Origin: Typha latifolia
Taxonomy: Eukaryota > Streptophyta > Magnoliopsida > Poales > Typhaceae
NCBI GenBank assembly: GCA_019914945.1
Contig: CM034099.1
Span: 4,278,001 to 4,342,000, forward strand
DNA length: 64,000 bases
Direction: 5' to 3'
Below the pieces are notes generated by a model. That model saw only the letters and a list, made by a program, of their open reading frames with translations. It made no database searches and was not told the origin of the DNA. Position 1 is the stretch's first letter; every line of letters starts with the position of its first letter. Positions 24,800 through 39,347 of this stretch are shown in pieces. The position numbers were made by a program, and so were the translations under genes.

Positions 24800-25734
24800 C
24801 GCCCACGGGCTCTAATATGCGCATACAATTTGGAGCATTATAATGGCTTTTTAATTTTTATAAGATGGCATAAAATTAGATTAAGCTATATACGTATGTA
24901 TATATGTATATTTCGAAATTAATAGAGTTATATCGAGTTTTATCTTTTATTCCAGTAGATGATTATCAATTGCCTATAGTATGGACATTTACATAAAAAT
25001 ACTCTTTAATTTTTAAAATAGTAAAAATAATATTTTATGCACATCTTATTTTTTAAATAAAAAATAAAATCGCGTGTATTTCATTATAAAATATATACAT
25101 CAAATATAAAAAAATAAATATATTTCATTTTAATAATTCAATCTTACTACTATTAACACAAGAAACTGGATTTACTATTATTGTTCAACCGAGCACCTTT
25201 CAATATATTAGTACCATGAGATTCTTCTTTCTGCCATAGAAATTTGTGGGTTACAGATCAACGTAAGATAAAGTTAAAAATACTATCATATAGAAAGCAA
25301 AAGTATGACAAAAATCCGAAAGGTCGAAAATGGCTCCATTCATTCATTCTAGAAGATCTCTTTTCCATCTGTTTGTGAATTTACAAAGCTGGTAACTTCA
25401 ATTTGGAGATGGCACCGTAATAGTCATCCCTTCATCATTGCTAAAACCCAGCAGGGACTCATTTTCAGCTTCAAAAGTAAAAATTGAAACTAATATTTAG
25501 AAGCACTTCTCCTCAGAACCCTTCTCAGTACAAGTTTTACATCGGCCAAGACCTCTTTCAACTGCCATCTCCTCAGCAGCAGCAGCAGATTTGGCATGAA
25601 TTAAGCTGCTGGTGTGGATGAAAAGAGATCAAATGTCACCAGTTGCAAGCAATCAATGGTGCATTGCTGGTGTAGTATAAATTAGTATTCACCAACTACT
25701 TGTAATTGACTTTAAATGTTCCTCTATATGTAAT
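24800..25734. other. spacer between SWC2 promoter and SPINDLY 3' end
   Basis: AT-rich, with long A/T runs at 24840-25200 and the SPINDLY 3' UTR towards 25734. A CAGCAGCAG-type run lies near 25575. No gene seen. Confidence 0.55.
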
Positions 25735-28700
25735 TCAGTGGCCGTCATCTTCACGGCTGGAAATATTTGGCGATGGCACTGAATTTATACCATTCAGCTT
25801 TAATGGTGGAAAGTGATTTTCACCTGTGGCAGTGCTTGTTTTGGATTCAGTAAACTTTACTGAGAGCTTCTCAGAAAGTGGCTGCTGTTCCTGCAACAAC
25901 TCCATCCTTCTAACTGCTGGTACATCACCACGACAATATCTGTGCCACATGTTCCTGTATGTAGACTCCAGCCCGCATACAAACTTTGCTCCATCACAGA
26001 CTGGGGACTTCAACATTTGCTCTCGAAGAGTCATTCTTAGCTCTTGAAGAGCTGAGACATCAGATGCTAGTTGCAATGCTAATTGGACATATTCATCTTC
26101 CGTTCTGGCAATCAGATGTCCCAATCCTGCGTAAATACAATCCGAGTGCTTTCAGTTGATTTTTATGCAATGGCTGATTAGTATAGTTGCAAGTTCATTG
26201 GATGTAAAGATATGCAATAAATATACATGAGTGGCTCAATTTTAGTTTTCCCCAACCACTTTTAATATGAATCTACCTATTTCCCTTCTCATTTACAAAG
26301 CTTGGCAAAACTAGATACCCGAGGTGTTTGAATCTACTATATTACATACTTCAATTTTAATAATCAGAAATGGAGACACTAGAAGTTATAGTTTATGAAG
26401 TATCTTCTTGGATAAAATTACTAGGCTGAGTAAGCAGCATCCCATAGGGTAAATTCACTATCATATGGTGAACATGGAAAGAAAATAATATAAAATATGA
26501 TGTTAGAATCACAGATAGCCTCAAAAACCAATATTTATGATGGCAGTCCAAGAAACGGAAGGGAGGAAGGGAGCAAGCGATTAGATATTAGAACTAGGGT
26601 AACAAAGATGTGGAGTTAAATATATAATCAGGGCTGGGATCAAAGAGTTCAGAACTTCAGATATTAAATTGTCACGTACCAACTTTTGTGAGAAGGCTCA
26701 CGCCAACATTATGAGCATGTACTGCACCAGCCATTGTAACACATGGAACTCCCATATATAAAGATTCGCAAGTTGTGGTTGTTCCTGCGTATGGAAATGT
26801 ATCCAAGCTACACAGGGCAAAAGTAATCACTAATTATGCCCAATAGAAGAACCAACTTTATAAAGATAGATGTCAAATTACAGCTAGTCTGTTTAATGAC
26901 TATTGACGTTACCATGGAGGAAGAGACTTTTAACTATATGGCATGCCATACTATAATAGTAAGGCTACAAAGACAAACATGACATAAGATATGCTAATCA
27001 GTTTACAGCTCCACTTTGGAACAGTAAGTTAAATAGATCTCCACCAGATCAAACTCATCAAAGGTATCAGTTTTCCTTGATTCATGGAGAATATTCATAG
27101 CAGATTCCAAATTTTTTTCTTATCAAACCATTTTACTTTTCCCAATTTGGTGGGAATTCATAAATTTCCCTGATGGCTAAAAGGAACTTGCTGTAATAGT
27201 ACCACATGTAAGGAACATCTGGACAAAAATGAACATTGCACTCTAACCCAAATGAATATGGGAATATAAGTAAAACTACTTGCTTAACCTTATCTAATTA
27301 AAAAGAAACTCACTTCACATGACAGTTAAGGCTCACCCCACATGGATTCATGTCAGGGAAAACCTCCTAATAACAGAGCCAATACACCCTGGCAGTAGGT
27401 TCACTAGGAGTTTCTAATCTTAAAAAGGTCATATTGTTATTAATTAATGGTCCAGTTATATAAAAGAAGAAAAAGAAGATTAAGTTGCATGGCCAGAAAG
27501 CAAGCACATATACCCTGATTTTGGTCAGGGGAACAATAACTTCCAATAACAGAGGAGAGTTTGAGAAATTGAAAGCACAGTCCTAAGGAAAGAAACCTTA
27601 TCTAAGAAAAGGTATGAATACCATCTATCTTATAAGCTATGAAAAGTTATAAAATATGCAGAGATGCATCGAAACTTCAAAAGTAAACATAAATTACAAC
27701 AAAACAATCACCCAAAAGGAGGAATTCAATATTACTTCTAACCTGATATCCATTAGAGAGTATGCCTGCATGTGGTCATGGTTGAGAAGAATCAATGGCA
27801 ACAAATCAACACGTAAAGATTCAAGTCCCAATTGTTCAAGTGTTGAAAGAAACCGCTGTCTGACACTATCACAACAGAAAGGTTTACACTTCACCACAAG
27901 TCTGGAGTTGGGGACTGCACATAGTATCTTCGCCCAAACTTGCAGAACTTTTGGTGTAATCTGTAAAAAGAAGATTGAAGATTGACGAAGAAAAATATAA
28001 TAACCGTTAAAAATGATATCTAATTTATATTCCATTACCTTAGCTAAATTATTAAAGCTCCCAAAAGTGACAAAACCATTAGAAAGAGCTGGTGTTGGTG
28101 TAACTGGCCCAGCTTCAGGGGAAGGGGTGTAGCATAGAAAACTTCCAGGCAGGCGCACAAACTCTTCAACATGCCTGCATAAAATTGCCATTGTCAAGTG
28201 CTCAGTTCAATAAAATAAATTGCAACAGCTGATTAGCTTGGACATATGTAAACTTGAACAAGAGTGAAGGCTTACTTCTGCTTCGTATTAAGTGGATCAG
28301 CCAATGAGTCTGTGATTCTATAATCAACTGTAGGCAAACCAGTTGTATTAGGGTAACCAATCCAAGTTACCTGTGAGTAGAAGAAAATCAAACATCGTGT
28401 TAGTTTAGCAAAAGCAAGAATAAGCAGAAGAGTCATTAATGCCTATCTTGCAGGTATCAGAAAGCCCTAGTCCTGGCTGAAAATCTCAAATAGGTTATGT
28501 TTGATATCTACATAAACTATTCATAATTCAACAGATCATACCAACAAATTTAAGTGAACATCAACAAATAATACAATCCATGTAACCTGACGTCTATGTT
28601 ACCAGCCTATAAGCACAGTTCACCAATACAATAGGAAGGTGTTGTAATTATCGCAAAAGGCAAAATATTCCTATCCTTTCAAATGTTTAGATGCAGATTG

Positions 28701-31700
28701 CATCAAAAGCAAATTAATGTCCAAAAAATCAGAAAATAACCCTGTAACAAGAAAACAATCAAAAACAAAATTATTATAGGAAGAAAGGAAAAGAATAGTA
28801 ATATTAAGAGACACAGAAAGCACCTAGCTATCACACTCTAACAAAAACTAAAAATGAAAAACACAACTTTTACACTATGGACATAGAATCAAACATACTT
28901 GCACAAAACCTAGCAAAGCGTTGCTATAAAATGAAATGGCAAAAATGTACCTGTATTGGGGCAGGTCGGCATGCCATTGCCCCTAACTTGTTATTCGCTG
29001 TGTGACCAGTAAGTTCTACTAATATGTCAACTTTATCATCTCTTACCATGCTGGCAACCTTCTTCTCATCTACACCATAAATATCTCTCCATAACCCACC
29101 TTTCTTCAGAACCCTCTCCTTGAACTTATGGGTCTTAGCATCTGCCTAAATATTTATCAAGAAGAAAATGAGCAGAAAATAAAGGAACTCTATGCAACTA
29201 GAGAAGAAAAATAAGTTCCTGTCTCGCATAAAGCATGAGCTTTTTCAGTAAACTTTTGAAGGAAAAAAAATTGACACTTGCAAACTTCAGCTTATTCTCT
29301 AGTTCCCAGACGATAAGGAAAATTAAAAGAAAACGGAAAAAAAAATAGACAAGGAAAACAATTCACAAAACATACAAAGAGCAAACTTGTGATGAAAATG
29401 TGAGGATCTCCTCTACCTTTACAACCGCAGAGTACACAATAACCTTGTAGCTTGTGTAGTCATGGTGGGTAAGGGGTGCTTCAATGAAGTACGATACTGA
29501 ATGAGTAAAATAATCAGGCGATACATAACCAACTATCAGCGACCTATCAAGATCTTTGGGATTATCCCAACTAGTGTATTGTGGATATAGCTTCATAAAA
29601 CGCCTTCCCCATTCCCTGGGAAGCAAAAATAAAAAATAAAAAATGTTTTTAGGAAAGCAAAGATTCTAAAGCATGATATATTGTAAACAGACAACTAGTA
29701 GAAGAGAAGTCAATAGTATTATGATCTATGAGTGGCATTGAGTGCAGCATGCTTAATGCAAATAGGAAACATCACATAATGACATTTCGGAACATCATAA
29801 ATAGTAGTACTCCAATACAACATTCTAAAAAGCGCGCAGTATGTAGCGGACAAGGAGTTTCATGGCATGAGGCGGATGGCAAGTGACATAAATCCAAGAG
29901 TTTCACATAAAAACTTTACAAATATAGGCCAAGGAGTTTCATGACATGGTGGGTGACAAGACGGGTCTCACATAAAAACTTTACAAATATTTTCTTTTTT
30001 CTAAGCTATCTAGGTAATATAATCAGGTAAAAAGGACAGATTTGACAAATTATCAATATCCAACACATAATAGATATAGTCAACATATTGTGTAAAAATT
30101 TGGAAACAGAATGTACTAGTCTTCATCTCTTGTATCTCAGTCAAAATGAAAAGGAAAAAGAAATAAAAAAAGGAAAGTTTTGCCATCATCTACAGCCCTT
30201 CGTACAAGAATTTCCAGTTATTACCATTATTAAGATAAGCTTATATCCCAATTGCAGATTTCAGAGAATTGTATTATCATAAGATAAGAAATTCAGATAA
30301 AAATTGATTTTTTTTAAACTAAGAATCAAGAGAGTACAAACTGACAAAGTGGGGAGAATAATTTAGTTATTATTCTTGGCGCTCAAAGAAGTAAAATGAG
30401 TCGTTTAGTCTGATATGCTGATCCGTTACCCACTAAGGCGGCCGCCATAGTCTTAAAATGCATTTCCAACCCGCAACGGCTATAATGTAGCGCTTAGAGG
30501 GCGAGTCTGCCATGGAGACCGTTACAACTTTTATTTCAAAACGCTGCTCCAATAGTATGTAAAGGCATTTAAGAAAGTCAAAATCAAATTGATAAAAAGA
30601 AAAGTGACTGAGGTATTGACATGGATCCACATTTTACAACAAAGTGACTAAGACATGATAGCTTCAAAAAACTTCTGTAGAGTAACTTACATTAACGATG
30701 CCAACTGAAAGTACAACAAATAAATTTGACCCACTTATAAGATTTACAAACTAGAAATATATAAATATAGGAGACCAAGCTTCCTGCATGTAATAATGAG
30801 TACCTATGAGCTTCATAGAGCTTATCATCCAAGCCCTCATCTATATAGTTCATTGCAAGCAATCGGTTCTGTAAGAAATTCTCTATATTAGTATAAACGA
30901 ATTAAAGAAAGCTATAAAATACGTATAACATGAAGAACACAACATTGAAGTATCAACTCTATTAAAACAAATATACAAGCTGTTGCATGTAGAAAGTAGT
31001 AACAATCAGATCCTGATTAAAACCCTCCTGAATGTTGACAGGAATCCAGAGATTGGATCATCTTTTGGAGTAATTAAGGACAAGAATATCCAAATCCAAA
31101 GTTAGTTGATCAACTTTTGTTTGCCAAAATTCTACACAGACTCATTACTTGAGTATGTTCTAATATGATGGATAGAGGCAGTAAAGAGGTTAAGCAGAAG
31201 GTAGCAAGTAACAAAGATAAGAAATTTGACAAATAAGAATAAGCCATGGATCCTTTGAGAAAATCCAGACTTGTAACAATAAGAGGCCAAGGCGTTAGAC
31301 GGAAAAGGTTCAGTTCAATGAAGAGATGAAGAATGAAGATTAGAGAAGTATTTAACAAGAAGAAGGTCTGAGCTACTAACTCGCAGAGAATGAGAACTAA
31401 AAAAACAATAAATTCGTAAGATTGTCTATGCGAATTGAGAAAAGAACGATTGTCTTCTCAAAGGTAAAAGAATGATGTTTGCAGCATATATTTTCTCAAT
31501 TCATTATAAGTATGAGATAACAATTAATCAAAATATTTCATAAAAGATATGAGAAAGCAATCTAGTAGACAGAGCTCATGATCTATGTTACTCGCCTTTA
31601 ATACAAAGGTAGCAGCCATGGTGGTGACAGAATGATGCACAATAGAAATAAGAGAATAAACAGCCAAGGGCAGGTAAATACATGAGAAAACTAAGTGAAA

Positions 31701-34700
31701 CATGTGAGGCACAACAAATAAAAGTATTCAGGTACAAAGATCTGAAGAATCAAGGTAAGTTACAAGAAGGCAATAATAACAAGTACCCATGACCATGAAT
31801 ATAAGCAGTAGGCTAGATGAAGCTTCTATAGATTTGCACTCTTCAGTACCTAGTCGTATTTAAAAACTAGGGAAATCTACAAATATAATCTGCCTATGAG
31901 ATGGAGACTCTTAGATGGCATTTATCACATTTAAAGGGAAATTACAAAGAGACTGAAGGGCCAGAAATTTTAGCATAGCTCACTTACTTTAGGCAATTAG
32001 TAACAAACAGAAAATATCAAATTAAAAGAACAAAAAGTAGTACCTGACCAGCATTACGTGAATCAGGATCAATAAGCAGGCACCTCTCATATGCTTCTAT
32101 AGCCGAAGTAATGTTGCCTGCATCTCTGTAGAGGACTCCTACATACCCAAGCATTTATAACAGGCATTAAAACAAAAGACTCAACATTCCACTTCTGCTT
32201 ACAATAACAAATAAAACTCCACATTATATAATTACAATAATAAATGATATATCACTATCATTCATTACATGATTGCAGCAAGATACACAGTAACACCCTT
32301 GGAGGGACCAGTTAACTGATATTATGTTTTAGAAGTAAATTATATTATGCAATGTTATTCATTTAGGGTAAATAAGACGACGAGAACGATTCTTGGAGGT
32401 CTCACATGTTCAAATTTTGGTGGGGCCTAGTTGAATGTCAAATAGAGAAATCATGGCACATCCAAAATTCTAGCAGAGAACTTATTCTAGTCAATTAAAA
32501 TTAACCATTCGAAAAAAAGTAACCATTTAACAGATGTAAATCAAGAATGCACAGAACACCATACAGATGCTTCAGCAGTCAAATCAGATAGTATACACTG
32601 TCTATCAACATCCTTGTGCCAACATATAGTCAAGAAAATCAGCAAGCCAGTACCAGGCTCTTAGAAGAATTGCTTGTTTTTAAAATACCAGAGGAGTTTC
32701 CGAGTATTATAATGAACTTTTTCAATTGTTTAGTTAGAGGACCAGTTAAAGTGATAAAGGAAAATAACCTATTGGGAGGTGAATTAACTCATTAAGATGA
32801 TGACATAGTAATAGCTGAATGCACCATTACCTAAGTTATTATATGCTTCTGCATATGTAGGATTTGCAGCAATGGCTTTCTCTATCATGCTTGCAGCAGA
32901 ATCCATCTTACCCTGTAAAATAAATTCCAGTAAGCCAATGGGATAGTTGATGACTATGATAGTTGAGTTGTTAAATCTGATGCACATAAGAATAGAGGAA
33001 AAGACCTGAACAGTATAAACAACCCCGAGATTGTTTAATGACTGAGAGAAACTTGGTTTAATCGATAAAGCCATCTACATACACAGCAATAACTAATCAT
33101 CATACTGCCCATCAGAAATCATACCGACCAAAGTACACTACTTAATCAATAGACTCACCTGATAACACTCCACAGCTTTGTCAAGATTATCCCTATCCTT
33201 GTAAATTACTCCTAAATTGTTGCAAGCCTCCGCACAATGAGGATTGAAATGCAGCGCAAGTTCATAAAAAACTATTGCCTACATAAATAGTTCATTATTT
33301 TCAGCTAAAGGATGAGATACATAAATTTCAACAAAATTAAAAGCTGATGAAGACCATATTTTGCAATTAGAAGCAAGAAAAATATATAGCAGATTGGTGT
33401 GACCGAGGAGAATATTTTAGAATATGTCCATTAATATGGAGGGAAAGTCCTCATCTTAATAGGAATCCTTTACTGGATGAGAGAACTAAGCTTGATTTAA
33501 TTTTATTTTTCTTCAGAGAATTCAGAAGATCTCTCTTCAACTGACCATCTCAAACTTCAGCATTTCACCATACGCCACACCAAGATTATACATCGCATCA
33601 GCGTAGTGCCAGTTATAGTATAAAGCTTTCTTGTAGTATGCAACACCTTGGTTGATGTCGCCTTCAAGTTTTACCTGAAACATGACATAGCATATAGTTA
33701 TTCAGGCCAAACTGATAGAAAGAGTTCATGGTAGTCTGTTATAATTTATAAAGACGCAAAAGTGAAGTTTGAACAAAATATCATGTTACCAAAGATGCAG
33801 ATATCCACCTAAAGGAAAAGAAAAAGATCTCCACAGAAGTCATAAGATAAAAGGAGTATCTGAGATTAGGCATATAAAGGATCACAGTTACTGACATGAG
33901 ATAGCAAGAAGAAAAATAATGGAATGAAATAAGCTTATAGCAACATAAGAACGGATTAAACTTGAACGATAAGTACATATTTTAGGAACTTAGATAACAA
34001 TATAAGATCAAAAAATGCACCACAGCTGACCACCCAAATACCCAATATGTCAATTGGGTGGCTATCACAGAAAAAGAACTAGAGATAAAGTGAGAACTGA
34101 GAACTAATAAACATGCAATACAATCAGAAAAATATTAGATAGAATGTGTTTCAATCTCAAGTGCCAAAAGGGTTTAAGTACAGGTAAAAAGTTTAGGTGC
34201 AGAACCCTTTAACAACAGAGAAAAGGAGGAAAAGTGCCCCCACTCCACAAATTAAATATAAGAATATAACAAAAGATAAGAGTGGAAGTGCAAATGAGTG
34301 CAACAACCTCAGCTCATAGACTTTCTGTAATGCAGAGATTATTCATAGGGTAGAAAATGAATAAAGGGACTTTTCTTTGCATTAATAAGTAATTCATAAA
34401 CTCGTATAGTGGGACTGTCAGACCTTCCATGACATTGAACTTCTCATCTCCCGTAAAAATCTCTCATCGATCACACCGTCTCTTCTGAAAAATTTGTCAT
34501 TTATTTTACTTTTCTAGTGGTTTGTTGTGCTAGAAAGGATTCAATAATTGAATCAAATAGTTGAAACTTATAATAAGAAAATAAGAAAAAAATTGCAAGT
34601 ATAATAAGAAAAATGCTCAGCAATTACAATTGTAGGTGTATGTTGGTAACTTCATTATATTATTGGAATACAACAATTGATATTATCAGAGACGATTACC

Positions 34701-36801
34701 GTAGAGGTAAAAGGTCGAGGAAATTATGGGCTTAAGGTGATTCCAATGTCAAGAGGAGATTAAGTCGTACCTTCACCACTTACGATAGTCGCCACTTAGA
34801 ACATTGTTAGACTCATGAGAAATGTTTAAATAAAACAAATACAATTACCAAAAGAGAATTATTACTTTATGAAGAAATGGTTGATGATCCTTTGACATAA
34901 TTTTCCTTCAACACAATAGATACGATCACTACTGAACTGGAGCCACAATACCAATAAAAACTGCATGGCAGATCTAATTAAGTAAGAAACACTTGTATAA
35001 ACTTTTTCATCAATCAATAGGGCTACCGACAAAATTTAGTACAGTATGCACAACAAATCAGCACATGTTCATAATACTACTTCAGAGATGTTACTATTTC
35101 TGCTCACCTTTGTTCCTAGGTCTGTCAAGGCTATCGCCATGTTATTCTTAGCAATATCAAAGTTCGGGGATACAGTCAAACACCTGGTATAACATGAAAT
35201 TAGGACAAGACCTTAACAGCTGTTTCTCGCACGATGATTTACTAATAATATGTATAGGCCAATACAGAGCAAGACATAGTTAACATACCTCTCATAGCAA
35301 GCAATGGCTGCTTCTAACTCCCCACGATTCTTATATATGACACCCATATTGCAGTAAGCTTCTGCATACAGTGGCCTCTCCAAGGCAGCCTTCTCATAGC
35401 AACTAAGAGCCAAATCATATTGCATCATTTCAGAGTAAACCACTCCGAGATTATAATATGCAGGCTGCGCTCCAAAGTTGACATGTAATCACGATTATAA
35501 GTCCGCAATTGGAGAAAAGAAGAAGAAATAATGATGTTATCAGGACAGCATTTGCATCCAGGACTTTACCGCATAGTGACTGTCTATTTTAAGAGCTTCA
35601 CAATACTTTTGAATTCCCTCCTCTGTATTACCAGCAAGCTTTAAGCTGGTGCCCAAATCTGTCAATACAATAGCAAGGCATTCTGCAGCAGGTTTGTAGG
35701 AAGGATCTGCCTTTAAAGCCTTCTGATAAGACTGCATCAATTATCCCACGTAGGTTTGATTATCAGAGAGAATATCAATATCAGCATCATTATTAATTTG
35801 TAAACTAGCAATAAAAGATGGTGGAAAATAAATGTATTGAAGCAAAATCCCACTTGTCAGGTACAAATATGGAAAGACGTGATTGTCTCAAAGATAAATA
35901 AAATCTCATATAAGCCCTTTTAGTCATGCTTCTTTTAAGTTCTTTTTGAGCTAATGTAAAAAAAGCAACATACATCCTCTCAACTGCTTATCTCTTTGCA
36001 GTCTATTACATAAGAGAAAGAAATATCGAAGATCAGATATCCTTAGTTGGATACTATCAATAAAAGCATCATCATCGTGAGTGTCATTATATATACATAC
36101 TTTGCCATTGACATGCATGACTCAGCATGAACTAATTTTTCTAGGATTTATATTAAAAAACCTGCCTGTGAGGCCTGTGTGCTCGAGAATCATAGCTATG
36201 AATAAACTACAGCGCGATGATGGGGTCATCCACAGAAAACACAGATATTTCGGCAGACAAAATATCAGAAAGGACAGGTGAAGTCCTAAAATCATTGCCA
36301 GTTAAAGAAGAATTTTTTTAAAAAGCATCCAAGAAAGTTATCAATCATGACCGACGTTGTGAGTCACTGAGGAAAAGAAAAGGCTACCTCTGCAGCTTCT
36401 AACAAGTGACCTTCGTCTTTGTATATTACTCCACAATGTGTAAGAGCACATGCATTCTGAGGGTCCAGCCGAATGGCTTCCAAAAAACTCTCGAATGCTT
36501 GTTTTGTGTGGTTCTGCATCTGAAGGCAGATCCCCTTGCCTATCAGGGCTTCAACGTTGGTGCTATCCTTTTCAAGGACACTGTTGTACAGTGTCAGAGC
36601 GTCGATGAACTTGTTACGCGACCGAAGAATGTTGGCATATGAGAGGGGATCCTTCCCTTCGTACTTTTTCTTAACTGATGTGGCTTGGCTTGTGGGCGTG
36701 GTTGCATCTAAGGATGACCTCACTCCTTTTGAGCAGTCATTTTCCAAGACTGTACCGTCCCTTTCCTTCCCATTACAAGCATCTGCCTCCGTCCGTGCCA
36801 T
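25735..36801 (-). CDS. SPY: SPINDLY, TPR-containing protein O-fucosyltransferase (GT41)
   Basis: Join of complement(25735..26126, 26680..26807, 27743..27960, 28039..28174, 28276..28370, 28951..29145, 29417..29615, 30804..30868, 32044..32138, 32831..32912, 33006..33074, 33159..33278, 33546..33674, 35108..35183, 35289..35464, 35570..35731, 36388..36801), 2751 nt, 916 residues (Arabidopsis SPY has 914). Residues about 50-441 are a TPR array with units such as AEAYCNMGVIYKNRGELEAA. Residues 442-916 are the catalytic domain, with WIGYPNTTGLPTVDYRITD at 597-615, GFVTFGSFNNLAK at 659-671 and LDTFPYAGTTTTCESLYMG at 745-763, all typical of SPY/OGT enzymes. SPY adds O-fucose to nuclear and cytosolic proteins, including DELLA repressors and PRR5, and so tunes gibberellin response and the clock. 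All 17 coding exons keep phase. A 5' UTR intron is likely, with an acceptor near 36825-36827. Confidence 0.96.
29851..29990. repeat. tandem duplication in a SPINDLY intron
   Basis: Two copies, 29851-29926 and 29930-29990, share caaggagtttcatg at the start and cacataaaaactttacaaat at the end. The middle parts differ. They lie in the 1.2-kb intron 29616-30803. Confidence 0.75.
30425..30530. other. GC-rich island inside a SPINDLY intron
   Basis: A short GC-rich block containing the palindrome ggcggccgcc and related cgttac/gtaacg-like words stands out from the surrounding AT-rich intron. No open frame, terminal repeats or target-site duplication is clear. It may be a fragment of a DNA transposon. 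Confidence 0.3.
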
Positions 36802-39347
36802 TGGTAATCAACTGCCAATTTCCCCTATAAAATTTATGAGAGATGATAGAGTGAGAATTTGGTGATCAATCAATTTTCATGCGGTCCTTCAGTCCTTCCC
36901 CAAGACAGCACCATTCCTCTTTCTACTATGCCTGCCTCTCTCTGTACCAGTGGTTACAGACTGCCTAGTTCCTTCCTGAAATTAGGGCGACGAACATAAT
37001 GTGAACTTGTTGGTCAATTAAAATCTTATCTGTAAAATTATAAAACAATTCACATTTTACACTCTCACCTAGCTTCAACGATTCAAGATTGAATGAATTA
37101 AACTGCAGTCAATAAAGGGAGGCTTTCGTAGAAAATAATTAACACTCTCATCATCAAACCTTCAATGCCGAAAAGGCCCTAAAAGAGAGCTCAAACAGTT
37201 CGAGTATCAAAATCAATTCTTTTCACTCAACATTACTTCAGAAAGACTGCAGAAACGCGCCAACCCAAACATCATTCCGTTCAGGTCATCGATGCAATAG
37301 TATAACTCAACTGCAAAGCCCTAGCAAATCGCACCAACCAACTTAAGCATTCAAATTCCCCAATATCATAAGTATTTACATAAACAACCACCGCCCGCAT
37401 ACTATACCCCTATCAAACCCCCACAAAGTTTCAAGGGAAAAAAAAGAAGATCAAACACGGGGAAATACATGAAAAATAAACTACAAACCCTACACTCACA
37501 GAGCCAACGATAAAAAAACCATGAATAAAAACCCAACTCTGAAATCCGAGAAAAAAAGTAGGAGGATAAAGTTAGGGATTCGGGGTTCACATTGGAGTAA
37601 GAAGGCCCGCGAGCTTGGTGATCGCCGCCACGGGTGCGGGCGGCGAGGGTTTCGAGGTCGGAAGCGAAGGTGCCAGCGGGCGAGGGCTTCGACGAGAGGG
37701 AGAGACCGCGAGAGAGGGAGAGACCGAGAGAGAGAGAAGAGGGAGAGAGGCTTCACTTTCTTTTTGCCCTCTTTTTCTTCTTTGGTGCTCTCTTTCTCCC
37801 CCCCCTTCTTTCTTTCTTTCTACTGCCGCTGCTGCTGCTGCTCCTCTATGTATTCTTTTCTCTTTTCTTTTTACTTTTTATTTGTTTTTCGCTTTCCCTA
37901 TTAATACTCCCTTTTGAAATCTACTGGCCCTTGATTTCACTTTATTTACTACTATGCCACTGTCTTTCAATTATAGTACCAAACTCCACTTCACAATCTA
38001 ATCTCAGCATGATCATATTGGAATTGGTTTTGATTTGCAAGATTAAGCTAGCAAATCTTTTTTATTTTACATCAATTTTTATTCATTTTTTAATCCTATC
38101 CATTAGAGAATAAATCAAGTGTAGGACATCAGTTTTTTTTTTTTTTTTTTTTTAATACATAAATTTGCAGTTTGGAAGACATCCGCGCAAAGAAAATAAA
38201 TTTTATGATACCTGATTTCAAAGCTTTTCTGAACGCAATAGTAGTCTCTGACCTTAGAAAAGAGTCTTAGAATCTAGAATAAAGGTGGAAGGGATATAAT
38301 TTAATCAAATTTGTTGGAATTGATTCGAAGCTAAATAATAGGTGAATTATATAATATTAGACTAACCCTTCTCGTATACCAGGCTTAAATGAATTGCATC
38401 ATCCAATCCACATAAAATCACTTCATTTTCAGTTCATAGATAGATTGCAAAAGATTCAAGATATACTTTACTTTGAGTCTCGAATTTCTCCTACATACTA
38501 TTACTACAACTATTCACAAACAGCTCTGTATTAAAAACTAATATCTACAGAAGTACACAATTCCCCCCCCCCCTTCATCCTACTGTTCATGATATCAATC
38601 TCCATCTCTCTTCGGTGAATTGCACGTAGTTGACTATTAACATTAGTCCAGGCAAATTTTTTAAGAGGAAATTGTTGACCAATACGGGATATTATCCTCC
38701 AACTCCCTTATTTATTATTATTTTTTAATTACAATTTGTAAGCTAGATAAAAAAAGTCAGTCCTCTGAAAATAAAAAAGACATATAAACCTAAAATTGAG
38801 TCATATTAGCTAATCATCATATTGAGTTACAATATTAAGTTAGAACGCTATTGAATTGATCATTCAAGTCACCTCGTCTAACTTGAATCAGACCACTTAA
38901 TAAAACTATGCCATTATAGCCACTCACAAACACAACTATATATATATATCATTAGTATCAAGGATTTATGTTGATCCTAACTCTTCTATTTTGGGGCAAG
39001 ATTGAATCCATTTCAAGCTCGCGAGCTTATTTGTTGCTAGTTGAGAAATATTAGATGATGCTTCGTGAGGTGTGACGAAAAGATGACGACAACCTGGAAT
39101 GGTAGATCGTATGCAATGACAATATCGTACGTGGACCATATGACCGATGATCACAGCACGAGATTTTTAACTTTCTTCCACGGATAGTCAAGAAAAAGGA
39201 AAAAAAAAAAAAAGCGATCATACTTCTCCTTTAATTCTTTTTTACTTGTTAATTAATGTCAAAAAAATCAATAGTTTGAATTAATGTAAATAATAAGAGT
39301 AAAAAAGAAAAAGAAAAAAGAATTACATAATCGTCTGAACTAAACGA
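36802..39347. promoter_or_regulatory. SPINDLY promoter and leader region, then spacer to the NAC gene
   Basis: The start codon at 36801 is preceded by a probable short leader exon (36802-36824) and a candidate leader intron. A GA-rich tract at 37690-37745, with CT-rich sequence just beyond, is the likely core promoter and first leader exon. From 37.9 to 39.3 kb the DNA is AT-rich with homopolymers (T run at about 38130-38152, C run near 38563) and no recognisable gene. The NAC 3' UTR lies at the right end. Confidence 0.5.

Noticed and set aside
37521..38113. Overlapping Arg/Glu- and Leu/Phe-rich frames near the SPINDLY promoter
   Set aside because: They translate GA and CT simple repeats; no family features.
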